Source: Ptiloglossa arizonensis
Taxonomy: Eukaryota > Arthropoda > Insecta > Hymenoptera > Colletidae
Direction of reading: 5' to 3'
Length of the DNA stretch: 64,000 nt
Assembly (NCBI RefSeq): GCF_051014685.1
Contig: NW_027478961.1
Span: 62,001 to 126,000, forward strand
Both the position numbers and the translations under genes were made by a program. Under the pieces are notes generated by a model, which saw only the letters and a program-made list of their open reading frames with translations, was not told the origin of the DNA and ran no database searches. This document shows positions 38,201-53,052 of this stretch, in pieces. The first letter of the stretch is position 1; each line of letters begins with the position of its first letter.

Positions 38201-41200
38201 TAATCGGGCGAGTTTCTACTTTCAAATCCAATAGGAATTTTAGGGATAGGTCAATCCGTTCGCGAGATATGGGAGTTTGAAGCCAAGAAATGGTTGAGAA
38301 GACAACCAATTTTTCGCAATTCTGCTGCTCCAAACGCTTAACCAGAATGGGCTAGGGGAAAAATACACGTACCGTTGTAATCGGGCGAGTTTCTACTTTC
38401 AGACGCAATAGGAATTTTTCGGTTAAGTCAATCCGTTAGCGAGATATGGGAGTTTGAAGCTATGAAATTGTTTAGAAGACAACAAATTTTTCGCAATTCT
38501 GCTGCACCAAACGCTTAACCAGAATGGGCTAGGGAAAACATACACATACCGTTGTAATCGGGCGAGTTTCTACTTTCAGATGCATAAGGAATTTTTGGGT
38601 TAGGTCAATCCGTTCGCGAGATATGGGAGTTTGAAGACAACAAATGGTTGAGAAGGCAAAAAATTTTTCGCAATTCTGCTGCTCCAAACGCTTAACCAGA
38701 ATGCTCTAGGGAAAAAATACACATACCGTTGTAATCGGGCGAGTTTCTACTTTCAAATCCAATAGGAATTTTAGGGATAGGTCAATCCGTTCGCGAGACA
38801 TGAGAGTTTGAAGCTAAGAAATGGTTGAGAAGACAACAAATTTTTCGCAAATCTGCTGCTCCAAACGCTTAACCAGAATGCCCTAGGGAAGAAATACGCA
38901 TACCTTTGTAATCGGGCGAGTTTCTACTTTCGGATACAATAGGAATTTTTGGGTTCGGTCAATCCGTTCGCGAGATAAGGGACTTTGAAGTTAAGAAATG
39001 GTTGACAAGACAACAAATTTTTCGCAATTCTGCTGCTCCAATCGCTTAACCAGAATGGCCTAGGGGAAAAATACACGTACCGTTGTAATCGGGCGAGTTT
39101 CTACTTTCAGATGCATAAGGAATTTTTGGGTTAGGTCAATCCGTTCGCGAGATATGGGAGTTTGAAGACAACAAATGGTTGAGAAGGCAAAAAATTTTTC
39201 GCAATTCTGCTGCTCCAATCGCTTAACCAGAATGCCCTAGGGAAAAAATACACATACCGTTGTAATCGGGCGAGTTTCTACTTTCAGATGCATAAGAAAT
39301 TTTTGGGTTAGGTCAATCCGTTCGCGAGATATGGGAGTTTGAAGCCAAGAAATGGTTGAGAAGGCAAAAAATTTTTCGCAATTCTGCTGCTCCAAACGCT
39401 TAACCAGAATGCCCTAGGGAAAAAATACACGTACCGTTGTAATCGGGCGTGTTTCTACTTTCAGACGCAATAGGAATTTTTCGGTTAAGTCAATCCGTTA
39501 GCGAGATATGGGAGTTTGAAGCTAAGAAATTGTTTAGAAGAAAACAAATTTTTCGCAATTCTGCTGCACCAAACGCTTAACCAGAATGGGCTAGGGAAAA
39601 CATACACATACCGTTGTAATCGGGCGAGTTTCTACTTTCAGATGCATAAGGAATTTTTGGGTTAGGTCAATCCGTTCGCGAGATATGGGAGTTTGAAGAC
39701 AACAAATGTTTGAGAAGGCAAAAAATTTTTCGCAATTCTGCTGCTCCAATCGCTTAACCAGAATGCCCTAGGGAAAAAATACACATACCGTTGTAATCGG
39801 GCGAGTTTCTACTTTCAAATGCAATAGGAATTTTAGGGATAGGTGAATCCGTTCGCGAGATATGAGAGTTTGAAGCTAAGAAATGGTTGAGAAGACAACA
39901 AATTTTTCGCAAATCTGCTGCTCCAAACGCTTAACCAGAATGCCCTAGGGAAAAAATACGCATACCTTTGTAATCGGGCGAGTTTCTACTTTCGGATACA
40001 ATAGGAATTTTTGGTTTCGGTCAATCCGTTCGCGAGATAAGGGACTTTGAAGTTAAGAAATGGTTGACAAGACAACAAATTTTTCGCAATTCTGCTGCTC
40101 CAATCGCTTAACCAGAATGGCCTAGGGGAAAAATACACGTACCGTTGTAATCGGGCGAGTTTCTACTTTCAAATGCAATAGGAATTTTTGGATTAGGTCA
40201 ATCCTTTCGCGAGATATGGGACTTTGAAGCTAAGAAATGGTTGACAAGACAACAAATTTTGCGCAATTCTGCTGCTCCAATCGCTTAACCAGAATGCCCT
40301 AGGGGAAAAATTCACGTACCGTTGTAATCGGGCGAGTTTCTACTTTCAGATGCATAAGGAATTTTTGGGTTAGGTCAATCCGTTCGCGAGATATGGGAGT
40401 TTGAAGACAACAAATGTTTGAGAAGGCAAAAAATTTTTCGCAATTCTGCTGCTCCAAACGCTTAACCAGAATGGGCTAGGGGAAAAATACACGTACCGTT
40501 GTAATCGGGCGAGTTTCTACTTTCAGACGCAATAGGAATTTTTCGGTTAAGTCAATCCGTTAGCGAGATATGGGAGTTTGAAGCTAAGAAATTGTTTAGA
40601 AGACAACAAATTTTTCGCAATTCTGCTGCACCAAACGCTTAACCAGAATGGCCTAGGGGAAAAATACACGTACCGTTGTAATCGGGCGAGTTTCTACTTT
40701 CAAATGCAATAGGAATTTTTGGATTAGGTCAATCCTTTCGCGAGATATGGGACTTTGAAGCTAAGAAATGGTTGACAAGACAACAAATTTTGCGCAATTC
40801 TGCTGCTCCAATCGCTTAACCAGAATGCCCTAGGGGAAAAATTCACGTACCGTTGTAATCGGGCGAGTTTCTACTTTCAGATGCATAAGGAATTTTTGGG
40901 TTAGGTCAATCCGTTCGCGAGATATGGGAGTTTGAAGACAACAAATGTTTGAGAAGGCAAAAAATTTTTCGCAATTCTGCTGCTCCAATCGCTTAACCAG
41001 AATGCCCTAGGGAAAAAATACACATACCGTTGTAATCGGGCGAGTTTCTACTTTCAAATGCAATAGGAATTTTTGGGTTAGGTCCATCCGTTCGCGAGAT
41101 ATGAGAGTTTGAAGCTAAGAAATGGTTGAGAAGGCAACAAATTTTTCGCAATTCTGCTGCTCCAAACGCTTAAGCAGAATGCCCTAGGGAAAAAATACAC

Positions 41201-44200
41201 ATACCGTTGTAATCGGGCGAGTTTCTACTTTCAGATGCAGTAGGAATTTTTGGGTTAGGACAATCCGTTCGCGAGATATGGGAGTTTGAAGGCAAGAAAT
41301 GGTTGAGAAGGCAAAAAATTTTTCGCACTTCTGCTGCTCCAATCGCTTAACCAGAATGGCCTAGGGGAAAAATACACGTACCGTTGTAATCGGGCGAGTT
41401 TCTACTTTCAAATGCAATAGGAATTTTTGAGTTAGGTCAATCCGTTCGCGAGATATGGGAGTTTGAAGCCAAGAAATGGTTGAGAAGGCAAAAAATTTTT
41501 CGCAATTCTGCTGCTCCAAACGCTTAACCAGAATGCCCTAGGGAAAAAATACACATACCGTTGTAATCGGGCGAGTTTCTACTTTCAGACGCAACAGGAA
41601 TTGTTGGGTTAGGTCAATCCGTTCGCGAGATATGAGAGTTTGAAGCTAAGAAATGCTTGAGAAGACAACAAATTTTTCGCAATTCTGCTGCTCCAAACGC
41701 TTAACCAGAATGGGCTAGGGGAAAAATACACGTACCGTTGTAATCGGGCGAGTTTCTACTTTCAAATGCAATAGGAATTTTTGAGTTAGGTCAATCCGTT
41801 CGCGAGATATGGGAGTTTGAAGCCAAGAAATGGTTGAGAAGGCAAAAAATTTTTCGCAATTCTGCTGCTCCAAACGCTTAACCAGAATGCCCTAGGGAAA
41901 AAATACACATACCGTTGTAATCGGGCGAGTTTCTACTTTCAGACGCAACAGGAATTGTTGGGTTAGGTCAATCCGTTCGCGAGATATGAGAGTTTGAAGC
42001 TAAGAAATGCTTGAGAAGACAACAAATTTTTCGCAATTCTGCTGCTCCAAACGCTTAACCAGAATGGGCTAGGGAAAAAATACACATACCGTTGTAATCG
42101 GGCGAGTTTCTACTTTCAGACGCAACAGGAATTTTTGGGTTAAGTCAATCCGTTCGCGAGATATGGGAGTTTGAAGCCAAGAAATGGTTGAGAAGACAAC
42201 AAATTTTTCGCAATTCTGCTGCTCCAAACTCTTAACAAGAATGGCCTAGTGAAAAAATACACATACCGTTCTAATCGGGCGAGTTTCTACTTTCAGACGC
42301 AACAGGAATTTTTGGGTTAGGTCAATCCGTTCGCGAGATATGGGAGTTTGAAGCCAAGAAATGGTTGAGAAGACAACAAATTTTTCGCAATTCTGCTGCT
42401 CCAAACGCTTAACCAGAATGGGTTAGGGGAAAAATACACGTACCGTTGTAATCGGGCGAGTTTCTACTTTCAGACGCAATAGGAATTTTTCGGTTAAGTC
42501 AATCCGTTAGCGAGATATGGGAGTTTGAAGCTAAGAAATTGTTTAGAAGACAACAAATTTTTCGCAATTCTGCTGCACCAAACGCTTAACCAGAATGGGC
42601 TAGGGAAAACATACACATACCGTTGTAATCGGGCGAGTTTCTACTTTCAGATGCATAAGGAATTTTTGGGTTAGGTCAATCCGTTCGCGAGATATGGGAG
42701 TTTGAAGACAACAAATGGTTGAGAAGGCAAAAAATTTTTCGCAATTCTGCTGCTCCAAACGCTTAACCAGAATGCCCTAGGGAAAAAATACACATACCGT
42801 TGTAATCGGGCGAGTTTCTACTTTCAAATCCAATAGGAATTTTAGGGATAGGTCAATCCGTTCGCGAGATATGGGAGTTTGAAGCCAAGAAATGGTTGAG
42901 AAGACAACCAATTTTTCGCAATTCTGCTGCTCCAAACGCTTAACCAGAATGGGCTAGGGGAAAAATACACGTACCGTTGTAATCGGGCGAGTTTCTACTT
43001 TCAGACGCAATAGGAATTTTTCGGTTAAGTCAATCCGTTAGCGAGATATGGGAGTTTGAAGCTATGAAATTGTTTAGAAGACAACAAATTTTTCGCAATT
43101 CTGCTGCACCAAACGCTTAACCAGAATGGGCTAGGGAAAACATACACATACCGTTGTAATCGGGCGAGTTTCTACTTTCAGATGCATAAGGAATTTTTGG
43201 GTTAGGTCAATCCGTTCGCGAGATATGGGAGTTTGAAGACAACAAATGGTTGAGAAGGCAAAAAATTTTTCGCAATTCTGCTGCTCCAAACGCTTAACCA
43301 GAATGCTCTAGGGAAAAAATACACATACCGTTGTAATCGGGCGAGTTTCTACTTTCAAATCCAATAGGAATTTTAGGGATAGGTCAATCCGTTCGCGAGA
43401 CATGAGAGTTTGAAGCTAAGAAATGGTTGAGAAGACAACAAATTTTTCGCAAATCTGCTGCTCCAAACGCTTAACCAGAATGCCCTAGGGAAGAAATACG
43501 CATACCTTTGTAATCGGGCGAGTTTCTACTTTCGGATACAATAGGAATTTTTGGGTTCGGTCAATCCGTTCGCGAGATAAGGGACTTTGAAGTTAAGAAA
43601 TGGTTGACAAGACAACAAATTTTTCGCAATTCTGCTGCTCCAATCGCTTAACCAGAATGGCCTAGGGGAAAAATACACGTACCGTTGTAATCGGGCGAGT
43701 TTCTACTTTCAGATGCATAAGGAATTTTTGGGTTAGGTCAATCCGTTCGCGAGATATGGGAGTTTGAAGACAACAAATGGTTGAGAAGGCAAAAAATTTT
43801 TCGCAATTCTGCTGCTCCAATCGCTTAACCAGAATGCCCTAGGGAAAAAATACACATACCGTTGTAATCGGGCGAGTTTCTACTTTCAGATGCATAAGAA
43901 ATTTTTGGGTTAGGTCAATCCGTTCGCGAGATATGGGAGTTTGAAGCCAAGAAATGGTTGAGAAGGCAAAAAATTTTTCGCAATTCTGCTGCTCCAAACG
44001 CTTAACCAGAATGCCCTAGGGAAAAAATACACGTACCGTTGTAATCGGGCGTGTTTCTACTTTCAGACGCAATAGGAATTTTTCGGTTAAGTCAATCCGT
44101 TAGCGAGATATGGGAGTTTGAAGCTAAGAAATTGTTTAGAAGAAAACAAATTTTTCGCAATTCTGCTGCACCAAACGCTTAACCAGAATGGGCTAGGGAA

Positions 44201-44415
44201 AACATACACATACCGTTGTAATCGGGCGAGTTTCTACTTTCAGATGCATAAGGAATTTTTGGGTTAGGTCAATCCGTTCGCGAGATATGGGAGTTTGAAG
44301 ACAACAAATGTTTGAGAAGGCAAAAAATTTTTCGCAATTCTGCTGCTCCAATCGCTTAACCAGAATGCCCTAGGGAAAAAATACACATACCGTTGTAATC
44401 GGGCGAGTTTCTACT
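35218..44415 (+). repeat. Two tandem copies of a 4602-bp 26-mer higher-order block
   Basis: Copy one runs from about 35,218 to 39,819 and copy two from 39,820 to about 44,415. Anchors exactly 4602 (26 x 177) apart are ggtgaatcc 35,241/39,843; cctttcgcg 35,601/40,203 and 36,132/40,734; the cagatgcagtagg monomer (accgttg at 36,601/41,203); gctatgaaat 38,459/43,061; and gggaagaaat 38,886/43,488. Within the copies I noticed only two differences, an A/C in the A-tract near 36,537/41,139 and a T/G at cctttg/ccgttg near 37,489/42,091. This implies a very recent unequal exchange. Inside the block a 531-bp (3-mer) and a 354-bp (2-mer) sub-repeat are visible. Confidence 0.85.
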
Positions 44416-46315
44416 TTCAGATGCATAAGAAATTTTTGGGTTAGGTCAATCCGTTCGCGAGATATGGGAGTTTGAAGCCAAGAAATGGTTGAGAAGGCAA
44501 AAAATTTTTCGCAATTCTGCTGCTCCAAACGCTTAACCAGAATGCCCTAGGGAAAAAATACACATACCGTTGTAATCGGGCGAGTTTCTACTTTCAGACG
44601 CAACAGGAATTTTTGGGTTAAGTCAATCCGTTCGCGAGATATGGGAGTTTGAAGCCAAGAAATGGTTGAGAAGACAACAAATTTTTCGCAATTCTGCTGC
44701 TCCAAACTCTTAACAAGAATGGCCTAGTGAAAAAATACACATACCGTTCTAATCGGGCGAGTTTCTACTTTCAGACGCAACAGGAATTTTTGGGTTAGGT
44801 CAATCCGTTCGCGAGATATGGGAGTTTGAAGCCAAGAAATGGTTGAGACGACAACAAATTTTTCGCAATTCTGCTGCTCCAAACGCTTAACCAGAATGGG
44901 CTAGGGAAAAAATACACATACCGTTGTAATCGGGCGAGTTTCTACTTTCAAATCCAATAGGAATTTTAGGGATAGGTCAATCCGTTCGCGAGACATGAGA
45001 GTTTGAAGCTAAGAAATGGTTGAGAAGACAACAAATTTTTCGCAAATCTGCTGCTCCAAACGCTTAACCAGAATGCCCTAGGGAAGAAATACGCATACCT
45101 TTGTAATCGGGCGAGTTTCTACTTTCGGATACAATAGGAATTTTTGGGTTCGGTCAATCCGTTCGCGAGATAAGGGACTTTGAAGTTAAGAAATGGTTGA
45201 CAAGACAACAAATTTTTCGCAATTCTGCTGCTCCAATCGCTTAACCAGAATGGCCTAGGGGAAAAATACACGTACCGTTGTAATCGGGCGAGTTTCTACT
45301 TTCAAATGCAATAGGAATTTTTGGGTTAGGTCAATCCGTTCGCGAGATATGGGACTTTGAAGCTAAGAAATGGTTGACAAGACAACAAATTTTGCGCACT
45401 TCTGCTGCTCCAATCGCTTAACCAGAATGCCCTAGGGGAAAAATACACGTACCGTTGTAATCGGGCGAGGTTCTACTTTCAGACGCAATAGGAATTTTTC
45501 GGTTAAGTCAATCCGTTAGCGAGATATGGGAGTTTGAAGCTAAGAAATTGTTTAGAAGAAAACAAATTTTTCGCAATTCTGCTGCACCAAACGCTTAACC
45601 AGAATGGGCTAGGGAAAACATACACATACCGTTGTAATCGGGCGAGTTTCTACTTTCAGATGCATAAGGAATTTTTGGGTTAGGTCAATCCGTTCGCGAG
45701 ATATGGGAGTTTGAAGACAACAAATGGTTGAGAAGGCAAAAAATTTTTCGCAATTCTGCTGCTCCAATCGCTTAACCAGAATGCCCTAGGGAAAAAATAC
45801 ACATACCGTTGTAATCGGGCGAGTTTCTACTTTCAGATGCATAAGAAATTTTTGGGTTAGGTCAATCCGTTCGCGAGATATGGGAGTTTGAAGCCAAGAA
45901 ATGGTTGAGAAGGCAAAAAATTTTTCGCAATTCTGCTGCTCCAAACGCTTAACCAGAATGCCCTAGGGAAAAAATACACATACCGTTGTAATCGGGCGAG
46001 TTTCTACTTTCAGACGCAACAGGAATTTTTGGGTTAAGTCAATCCGTTCGCGAGATATGGGAGTTTGAAGCCAAGAAATGGTTGAGAAGACAACAAATTT
46101 TTCGCAATTCTGCTGCTCCAAACTCTTAACAAGAATGGCCTAGTGAAAAAATACACATACCGTTCTAATCGGGCGAGTTTCTACTTTCAGACGCAACAGG
46201 AATTTTTGGGTTAGGTCAATCCGTTCGCGAGATATGGGAGTTTGAAGCCAAGAAATGGTTGAGAAGACAACAAATTTTTCGCAATTCTGCTGCTCCAAAC
46301 GCTTAACCAGAATGG

Positions 46316-49300
46316 GCTAGGGGAAAAATACACGTACCGTTGTAATCGGGCGAGTTTCTACTTTCAGACGCAATAGGAATTTTTCGGTTAAGTCAATCCG
46401 TTAGCGAGATATGGGAGTTTGAAGCTAAGAAATTGTTTAGAAGACAACAAATTTTTCGCAATTCTGCTGCACCAAACGCTTAACCAGAATGGGCTAGGGA
46501 AAACATACACATACCGTTGTAATCGGGCGAGTTTCTACTTTCAGATGCATAAGGAATTTTTGGGTTAGGTCAATCCGTTCGCGAGATATGGGAGTTTGAA
46601 GACAACAAATGGTTGAGAAGGCAAAAAATTTTTCGCAATTCTGCTGCTCCAATCGCTTAACCAGAATGCCCTAGGGAAAAAATACACATACCGTTGTAAT
46701 CGGGCGAGTTTCTACTTTCAGATGCATAAGAAATTTTTGGGTTAGGTCAATCCGTTCGCGAGATATGGGAGTTTGAAGCCAAGAAATGGTTGAGAGGGCA
46801 AAAAATTTTTCGCAATTCTGCTGCTCCAAACGCTTAACCAGAATGCCCTAGGGAAAAAATACACATACCGTTGTAATCGGGCGAGTTTCTACTTTCAGAC
46901 GCAACAGGAATTGTTGGGTTAGGTCAATCCGTTCGCGAGATATGAGAGTTTGAAGCTAAGAAATGCTTGAGAAGACAACAAATTTTTCGCAATTCTGCTG
47001 CTCCAAACGCTTAACCAGAATGGGCTAGGGAAAAAATACACATACCGTTGTAATCGGGCGAGTTTCTACTTTCAGACGCAACAGGAATTTTTGGGTTAAG
47101 TCGATCCGTTCGCGAGATATGGGAGTTTGAAGCCAAGAAATGGTTGAGAAGACAACAAATTTTTCGCAATTCTGCTGCTCCAAACTCTTAACAAGAATGG
47201 CCTAGTGAAAAAATACACATACCGTTCTAATCGGGCGAGTTTCTACTTTCAGACGCAACAGGAATTTTTGGGTTAGGTCAATCCGTTCGCGAGATATGGG
47301 AGTTTGAAGCCAAGAAATGGTTGAGAAGACAACAAATTTTTCGCAATTCTGCTGCTCCAAACGCTTAACCAGAATGGGCTAGGGGAAAAATACACGTACC
47401 GTTGTAATCGGGCGAGTTTCTACTTTCAGACGCAATAGGAATTTTTCGGTTAAGTCAATCCGTTAGCGAGATATGGGAGTTTGAAGCTAAGAAATTGTTT
47501 AGAAGACAACAAATTTTTCGCAATTCTGCTGCACCAAACGCTTAACCAGAATGGGCTAGGGAAAACATACACATACCGTTGTAATCGGGCGAGTTTCTAC
47601 TTTCAGATGCATAAGGAATTTTTGGGTTAGGTCAATCCGTTCGCGAGATATGGGAGTTTGAAGACAACAAATGGTTGAGAAGGCAAAAAATTTTTCGCAA
47701 TTCTGCTGCTCCAAACGCTTAACCAGAATGCCCTAGGGAAAAAATACACATACCGTTGTAATCGGGCGAGTTTCTACTTTCAAATCCAATAGGAATTTTA
47801 GGGATAGGTCAATCCGTTCGCGAGATATGGGAGTTTGAAGCCAAGAAATGGTTGAGAAGACAACAAATTTTTCGCAATTCTGCTGCTCCAAACGCTTAAC
47901 CAGAATGGGCTAGGGGAAAAATACACGTACCGTTGTAATCGGGCGAGTTTCTACTTTCAGACGCAATAGGAATTTTTCGGTTAAGTCAATCCGTTAGCGA
48001 GATATGGGAGTTTGAAGCTAAGAAATTGTTTAGAAGACAACAAATTTTGCGCAATTCTGCTGCACCAAACGCTTAACCAGAATGGGCTAGGGAAAACATA
48101 CACATACCGTTGTAATCGGGCGAGTTTCTACTTTCCGATGCATAAGGAATTTTTGGGTTAGGTCAATCCGTTCGCGAGATATGGGAGTTTGAAGACAACA
48201 AATGGTTGAGATGGCAAAAAATTTTTCGCAATTCTGCTGCTCCAAACGCTTAACCAGAATGCTCTAGGGAAAAAATACACATACCGTTGTAATCGGGCGA
48301 GTTTCTACTTTCAAATCCAATAGGAATTTTAGGGATAGGTCAATCCGTTCGCGAGATATGAGAGTTTGAAGCTAAGAAATGGTTGAGAAGACAACAAATT
48401 TTTCGCACATCTGCTGCTCCAAACGCTTAACCAGAATGCCCTAGGGAAAAAATACACATACCGTTGTAATCGGGCGAGTTTCTACTTTCAAATCCAATAG
48501 GAATTTTAGGGATAGGTCAATCCGTTCGCGAGATATGGGAGTTTGAAGCCAAGAAATGGTTGAGAAGACAAATTTTTCGCAATTCTGCTGCACCAAACGC
48601 TTAACCAGAATGGGCTATGGAAAACATACACATACCGTTGTAATCGGGCGAGTTTCTACTTTCAGATGCATAAGGAATTTTTGGGTTAGGTCAATCCGTT
48701 CGCGAGATATGGGAGTTTGAAGACAACAAATGGTTGAGAAGGCAAAAAATTTTTCGCAATTCTGCTGCTCCAATCGCTTAACCAGAATGCCCTAGGGAAA
48801 AAATACACATACCGTTGTAATCGGGCGAGTTTCTACTTTCAGATGCATAAGAAATTTTTGGGTTAGGTCAATCCGTTCGCGAGATATGGGAGTTTGAAGC
48901 CAAGAAATGGTTGAGAAGGCAAAAAATTTTTCGCAATTCTGCTGCTCCAAACGCTTAACCAGAATGCCCTAGGGAAAAAATACACATACCGTTGTAATCG
49001 GGCGAGTTTCTACTTTCAGACGCAACAGGAATTGTTGGGTTAGGTAAATCCGTTCGCGAGATATGAGAGTTTGAAGCTAAGAAATGCTTGAGAAGACAAC
49101 AAATTTTTCGCAATTCTGCTGCTCCAAACGCTTAACCAGAATGGGCTAGGGAAAAAATACACATACCGTTGTAATCGGGCGAGTTTCTACTTTCAGACGC
49201 AACAGGAATTTTTGGGTTAAGTCAATCCGTTCGCGAGATATGGGAGTTTGAAGCCAAGAAATGGTTGAGAAGACAACAAATTTTTCGCAATTCTGCTGCT

Positions 49301-52300
49301 CCAAACTCTTAACAAGAATGGCCTAGTGAAAAAATACACATACCGTTCTAATCGGGCGAGTTTCTACTTTCAGACGCAACAGGAATTTTTGGGTTAGGTC
49401 AATCCGTTCGCGAGATATGGGAGTTTGAAGCCAAGAAATGGTTGAGAAGACAACAAATTTTTCGCAATTCTGCTGCTCCAAACGCTTAACCAGAATGGGC
49501 TAGGGGAAAAATACACGTACCGTTGTAATCGGGCGAGTTTCTACTTTCAGACGCAATAGGAATTTTTCGGTTAAGTCAATCCGTTAGCGAGATATGGGAG
49601 TTTGAAGCTAAGAAATTGTTTAGAAGACAACAAATTTTTCGCAATTCTGCTGCACCAAACGCTTAACCAGAATGGGCTAGGGAAAACATACACATACCGT
49701 TGTAATCGGGCGAGTTTCTACTTTCAGATGCATAAGGAATTTTTGGGTTAGGTCAATCCGTTCGCGAGATATGGGAGTTTGAAGACAACAAATGGTTGAG
49801 AAGGCAAAAAATTTTTCGCAATTCTGCTGCTCCAAACGCTTAACCAGAATGCCCTAGGGAAAAAATACACATACCGTTGTAATCGGGCGAGTTTCTACTT
49901 TCAAATCCAATAGGAATTTTAGGGATAGGTCAATCCGTTCGCGAGATATGGGAGTTTGAAGCCAAGAAATGGTTGAGAAGACAACAAATTTTTCGCAATT
50001 CTGCTGCTCCAAACGCTTAACCAGAATGGGCTAGGGGAAAAATACACGTACCGTTGTAATCGGGCGAGTTTCTACTTTCAGACGCAATAGGAATTTTTCG
50101 GTTAAGTCAATCCGTTAGCGAGATATGGGAGTTTGAAGCTATGAAATTGTTTAGAAGACAACAAATTTTTCGCAATTCTGCTGCACCAAACGCTTAACCA
50201 GAATGGGCTAGGGAAAACATACACATACCGTTGTAATCGGGCGAGTTTCTACTTTCAGATGCATAAGGAATTTTTGGGTTAGGTCAATCCGTTCGCGAGA
50301 TATGGGAGTTTGAAGACAACAAATGGTTGAGAAGGCAAAAAATTTTTCGCAATTCTGCTGCTCCAAACGCTTAACCAGAATGCTCTAGGGAAAAAATACA
50401 CATACCGTTGTAATCGGGCGAGTTTCTACTTTCAAATCCAATAGGAATTTTAGGGATAGGTCAATCCGTTCGCGAGATATGAGAGTTTGAAGCTAAGAAA
50501 TGGTTGAGAAGACAACAAATTTTTCGCAAATCTGCTGCTCCAAACGCTTAACCAGAATGCCCTAGGGAAGAAATACGCATACCTTTGTAATCGGGCGAGT
50601 TTCTACTTTCGGATACAATAGGAATTTTTGGGTTCGGTCAATCCGTTCGCGAGATAAGGGACTTTGAAGCTAAGAAATGGTTGACAAGACAACAAATTTT
50701 TCGCAATTCTGCTGCTCCAATCGCTTAACCAGAATGGCCTAGGGGAAAAATACACGTACCGTTGTAATCGGGCGAGTTTCTACTTTCAAATGCAATAGGA
50801 ATTTTTGGGTTAGGTCAATCCGTTCGCGAGATATGGGACTTTGAAGCTAAGAAATGGTTGACAAGACAACAAATTTTGCGCACTTCTGCTGCTCCAATCG
50901 CTTAACCAGAATGCCCTAGGGGAAAAATACACGTACCGTTGTAATCGGGCGAGTTTCTACTTTCAGACGCAATAGGAATTTTTCGGTTAAGTCAATCCGT
51001 TAGCGAGATATGGGAGTTTGAAGCTAAGAAATTGTTTAGAAGACAACAAATTTTTCGCAATTCTGCTGCACCAAACGCTTAACCAGAATGGGCTAGGGAA
51101 AACATACACATACCGTTGTAATCGGGCGAGTTTCTACTTTCAGATGCATAAGGAATTTTTGGGTTAGGTCAATCCGTTCGCGAGATATGGGAGTTTGAAG
51201 ACAACAAATGGTTGAGAAGGCAAAAAATTTTTCGCAATTCTGCTGCACCAATCGCTTAACCAGAATGCCCTAGGGAAAAAATACACATACCGTTGTAATC
51301 GGGCGAGTTTCTACTTTCAGATGCATAAGAAATTTTTGGGTTAGGTCAATCCGTTCGCGAGATATGGGAGTTTGAAGCCAAGAAATGGTTGAGAAGGCAA
51401 AAAATTTTTCGCAATTCTGCTGCTCCAAACGCTTAACCAGAATGCCCTAGGGAAAAAATACACATACCGTTGTAATCGGGCGAGTTTCTACTTTCAGACG
51501 CAACAGGAATTGTTGGGTTAGGTCAATCCGTTCGCGAGATATGAGAGTTTGAAGCTAAGAAATGCTTGAGAAGACAACAAATTTTTCGCAATTCTGCTGC
51601 TCCAAACGCTTAACCAGAATGGGCTAGGGAAAAAATACACATACCGTTGTAATCGGGCGAGTTTCTACTTTCAGACGCAACAGGAATTTTTGGGTTAAGT
51701 CGATCCGTTCGCGAGATATGGGAGTTTGAAGCCAAGAAATGGTTGAGAAGACAACAAATTTTTCGCAATTCTGCTGCTCCAAACTCTTAACAAGAATGGC
51801 CTAGTGAAAAAATACACATACCGTTCTAATCGGGCGAGTTTCTACTTTCAGACGCAACAGGAATTTTTGGGTTAGGTCAATCCGTTCGCGAGATATGGGA
51901 GTTTGAAGCCAAGAAATGGTTGAGAAGACAACAAATTTTTCGCAATTCTGCTGCTCCAAACGCTTAACCAGAATGGGCTAGGGGAAAAATACACGTACCG
52001 TTGTAATCGGGCGAGTTTCTACTTTCAGACGCAATAGGAATTTTTCGGTTAAGTCAATCCGTTAGCGAGATATGGGAGTTTGAAGCTAAGAAATTGTTTA
52101 GAAGACAACAAATTTTTCGCAATTCTGCTGCACCAAACGCTTAACCAGAATGGGCTAGGGAAAACATACACATACCGTTGTAATCGGGCGAGTTTCTACT
52201 TTCAGATGCATAAGGAATTTTTGGGTTAGGTCAATCCGTTCGCGAGATATGGGAGTTTGAAGACAACAAATGGTTGAGAAGGCAAAAAATTTTTCGCAAT

Positions 52301-53052
52301 TCTGCTGCTCCAAACGCTTAACCAGAATGCCCTAGGGAAAAAATACACATACCGTTGTAATCGGGCGAGTTTCTACTTTCAAATCCAATAGGAATTTTAG
52401 GGATAGGTCAATCCGTTCGCGAGATATGGGAGTTTGAAGCCAAGAAATGGTTGAGAAGACAACAAATTTTTCGCAATTCTGCTGCTCCAAACGCTTAACC
52501 AGAATGGGCTAGGGGAAAAATACACGTACCGTTGTAATCGGGCGAGTTTCTACTTTCAGACGCAATAGGAATTTTTCGGTTAAGTCAATCCGTTAGCGAG
52601 ATATGGGAGTTTGAAGCTAAGAAATTGTTTAGAAGACAACAAATTTTGCGCAATTCTGCTGCACCAAACGCTTAACCAGAATGGGCTAGGGAAAACATAC
52701 ACATACCGTTGTAATCGGGCGAGTTTCTACTTTCAGATGCATAAGGAATTTTTGGGTTAGGTCAATCCGTTCGCGAGATATGGGAGTTTGAAGACAACAA
52801 ATGGTTGAGATGGCAAAAAATTTTTCGCAATTCTGCTGCTCCAAACGCTTAACCAGAATGCTCTAGGGAAAAAATACACATACCGTTGTAATCGGGCGAG
52901 TTTCTACTTTCAAATCCAATAGGAATTTTAGGGATAGGTCAATCCGTTCGCGAGATATGAGAGTTTGAAGCTAAGAAATGGTTGAGAAGACAACAAATTT
53001 TTCGCACATCTGCTGCTCCAAACGCTTAACCAGAATGCCCTAGGGAAAAAAT
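46316..53052 (+). repeat. 2.1-kb segment duplicated at 4599-bp spacing
   Basis: About 46,316-48,453 recurs at 50,915-53,052. Anchors are gtcgatccg at 47,100/51,699 and gagatggcaa at 48,208/52,807. The offset is 26 x 177 minus 3, explained by the 174-bp monomer lying between. Part of it (marked by caggaattgttggg at 46,911) is also present at 49,032, 12 monomers on. The block therefore mixes 12-mer and 26-mer spacings. Confidence 0.7.
48559..48732 (+). repeat. 174-bp monomer with a 3-bp deletion
   Basis: The start reads gttgagaagacaaattttt where its neighbours have gttgagaagacaacaaattttt, a loss of three bases in a short direct repeat (acaacaaa). It is the only copy of this length in the window; the next unit starts 174 bp later at 48,733. 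It shifts the phase of everything downstream by -3 and accounts for the 4599-bp rather than 4602-bp spacing around it. Confidence 0.9.
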
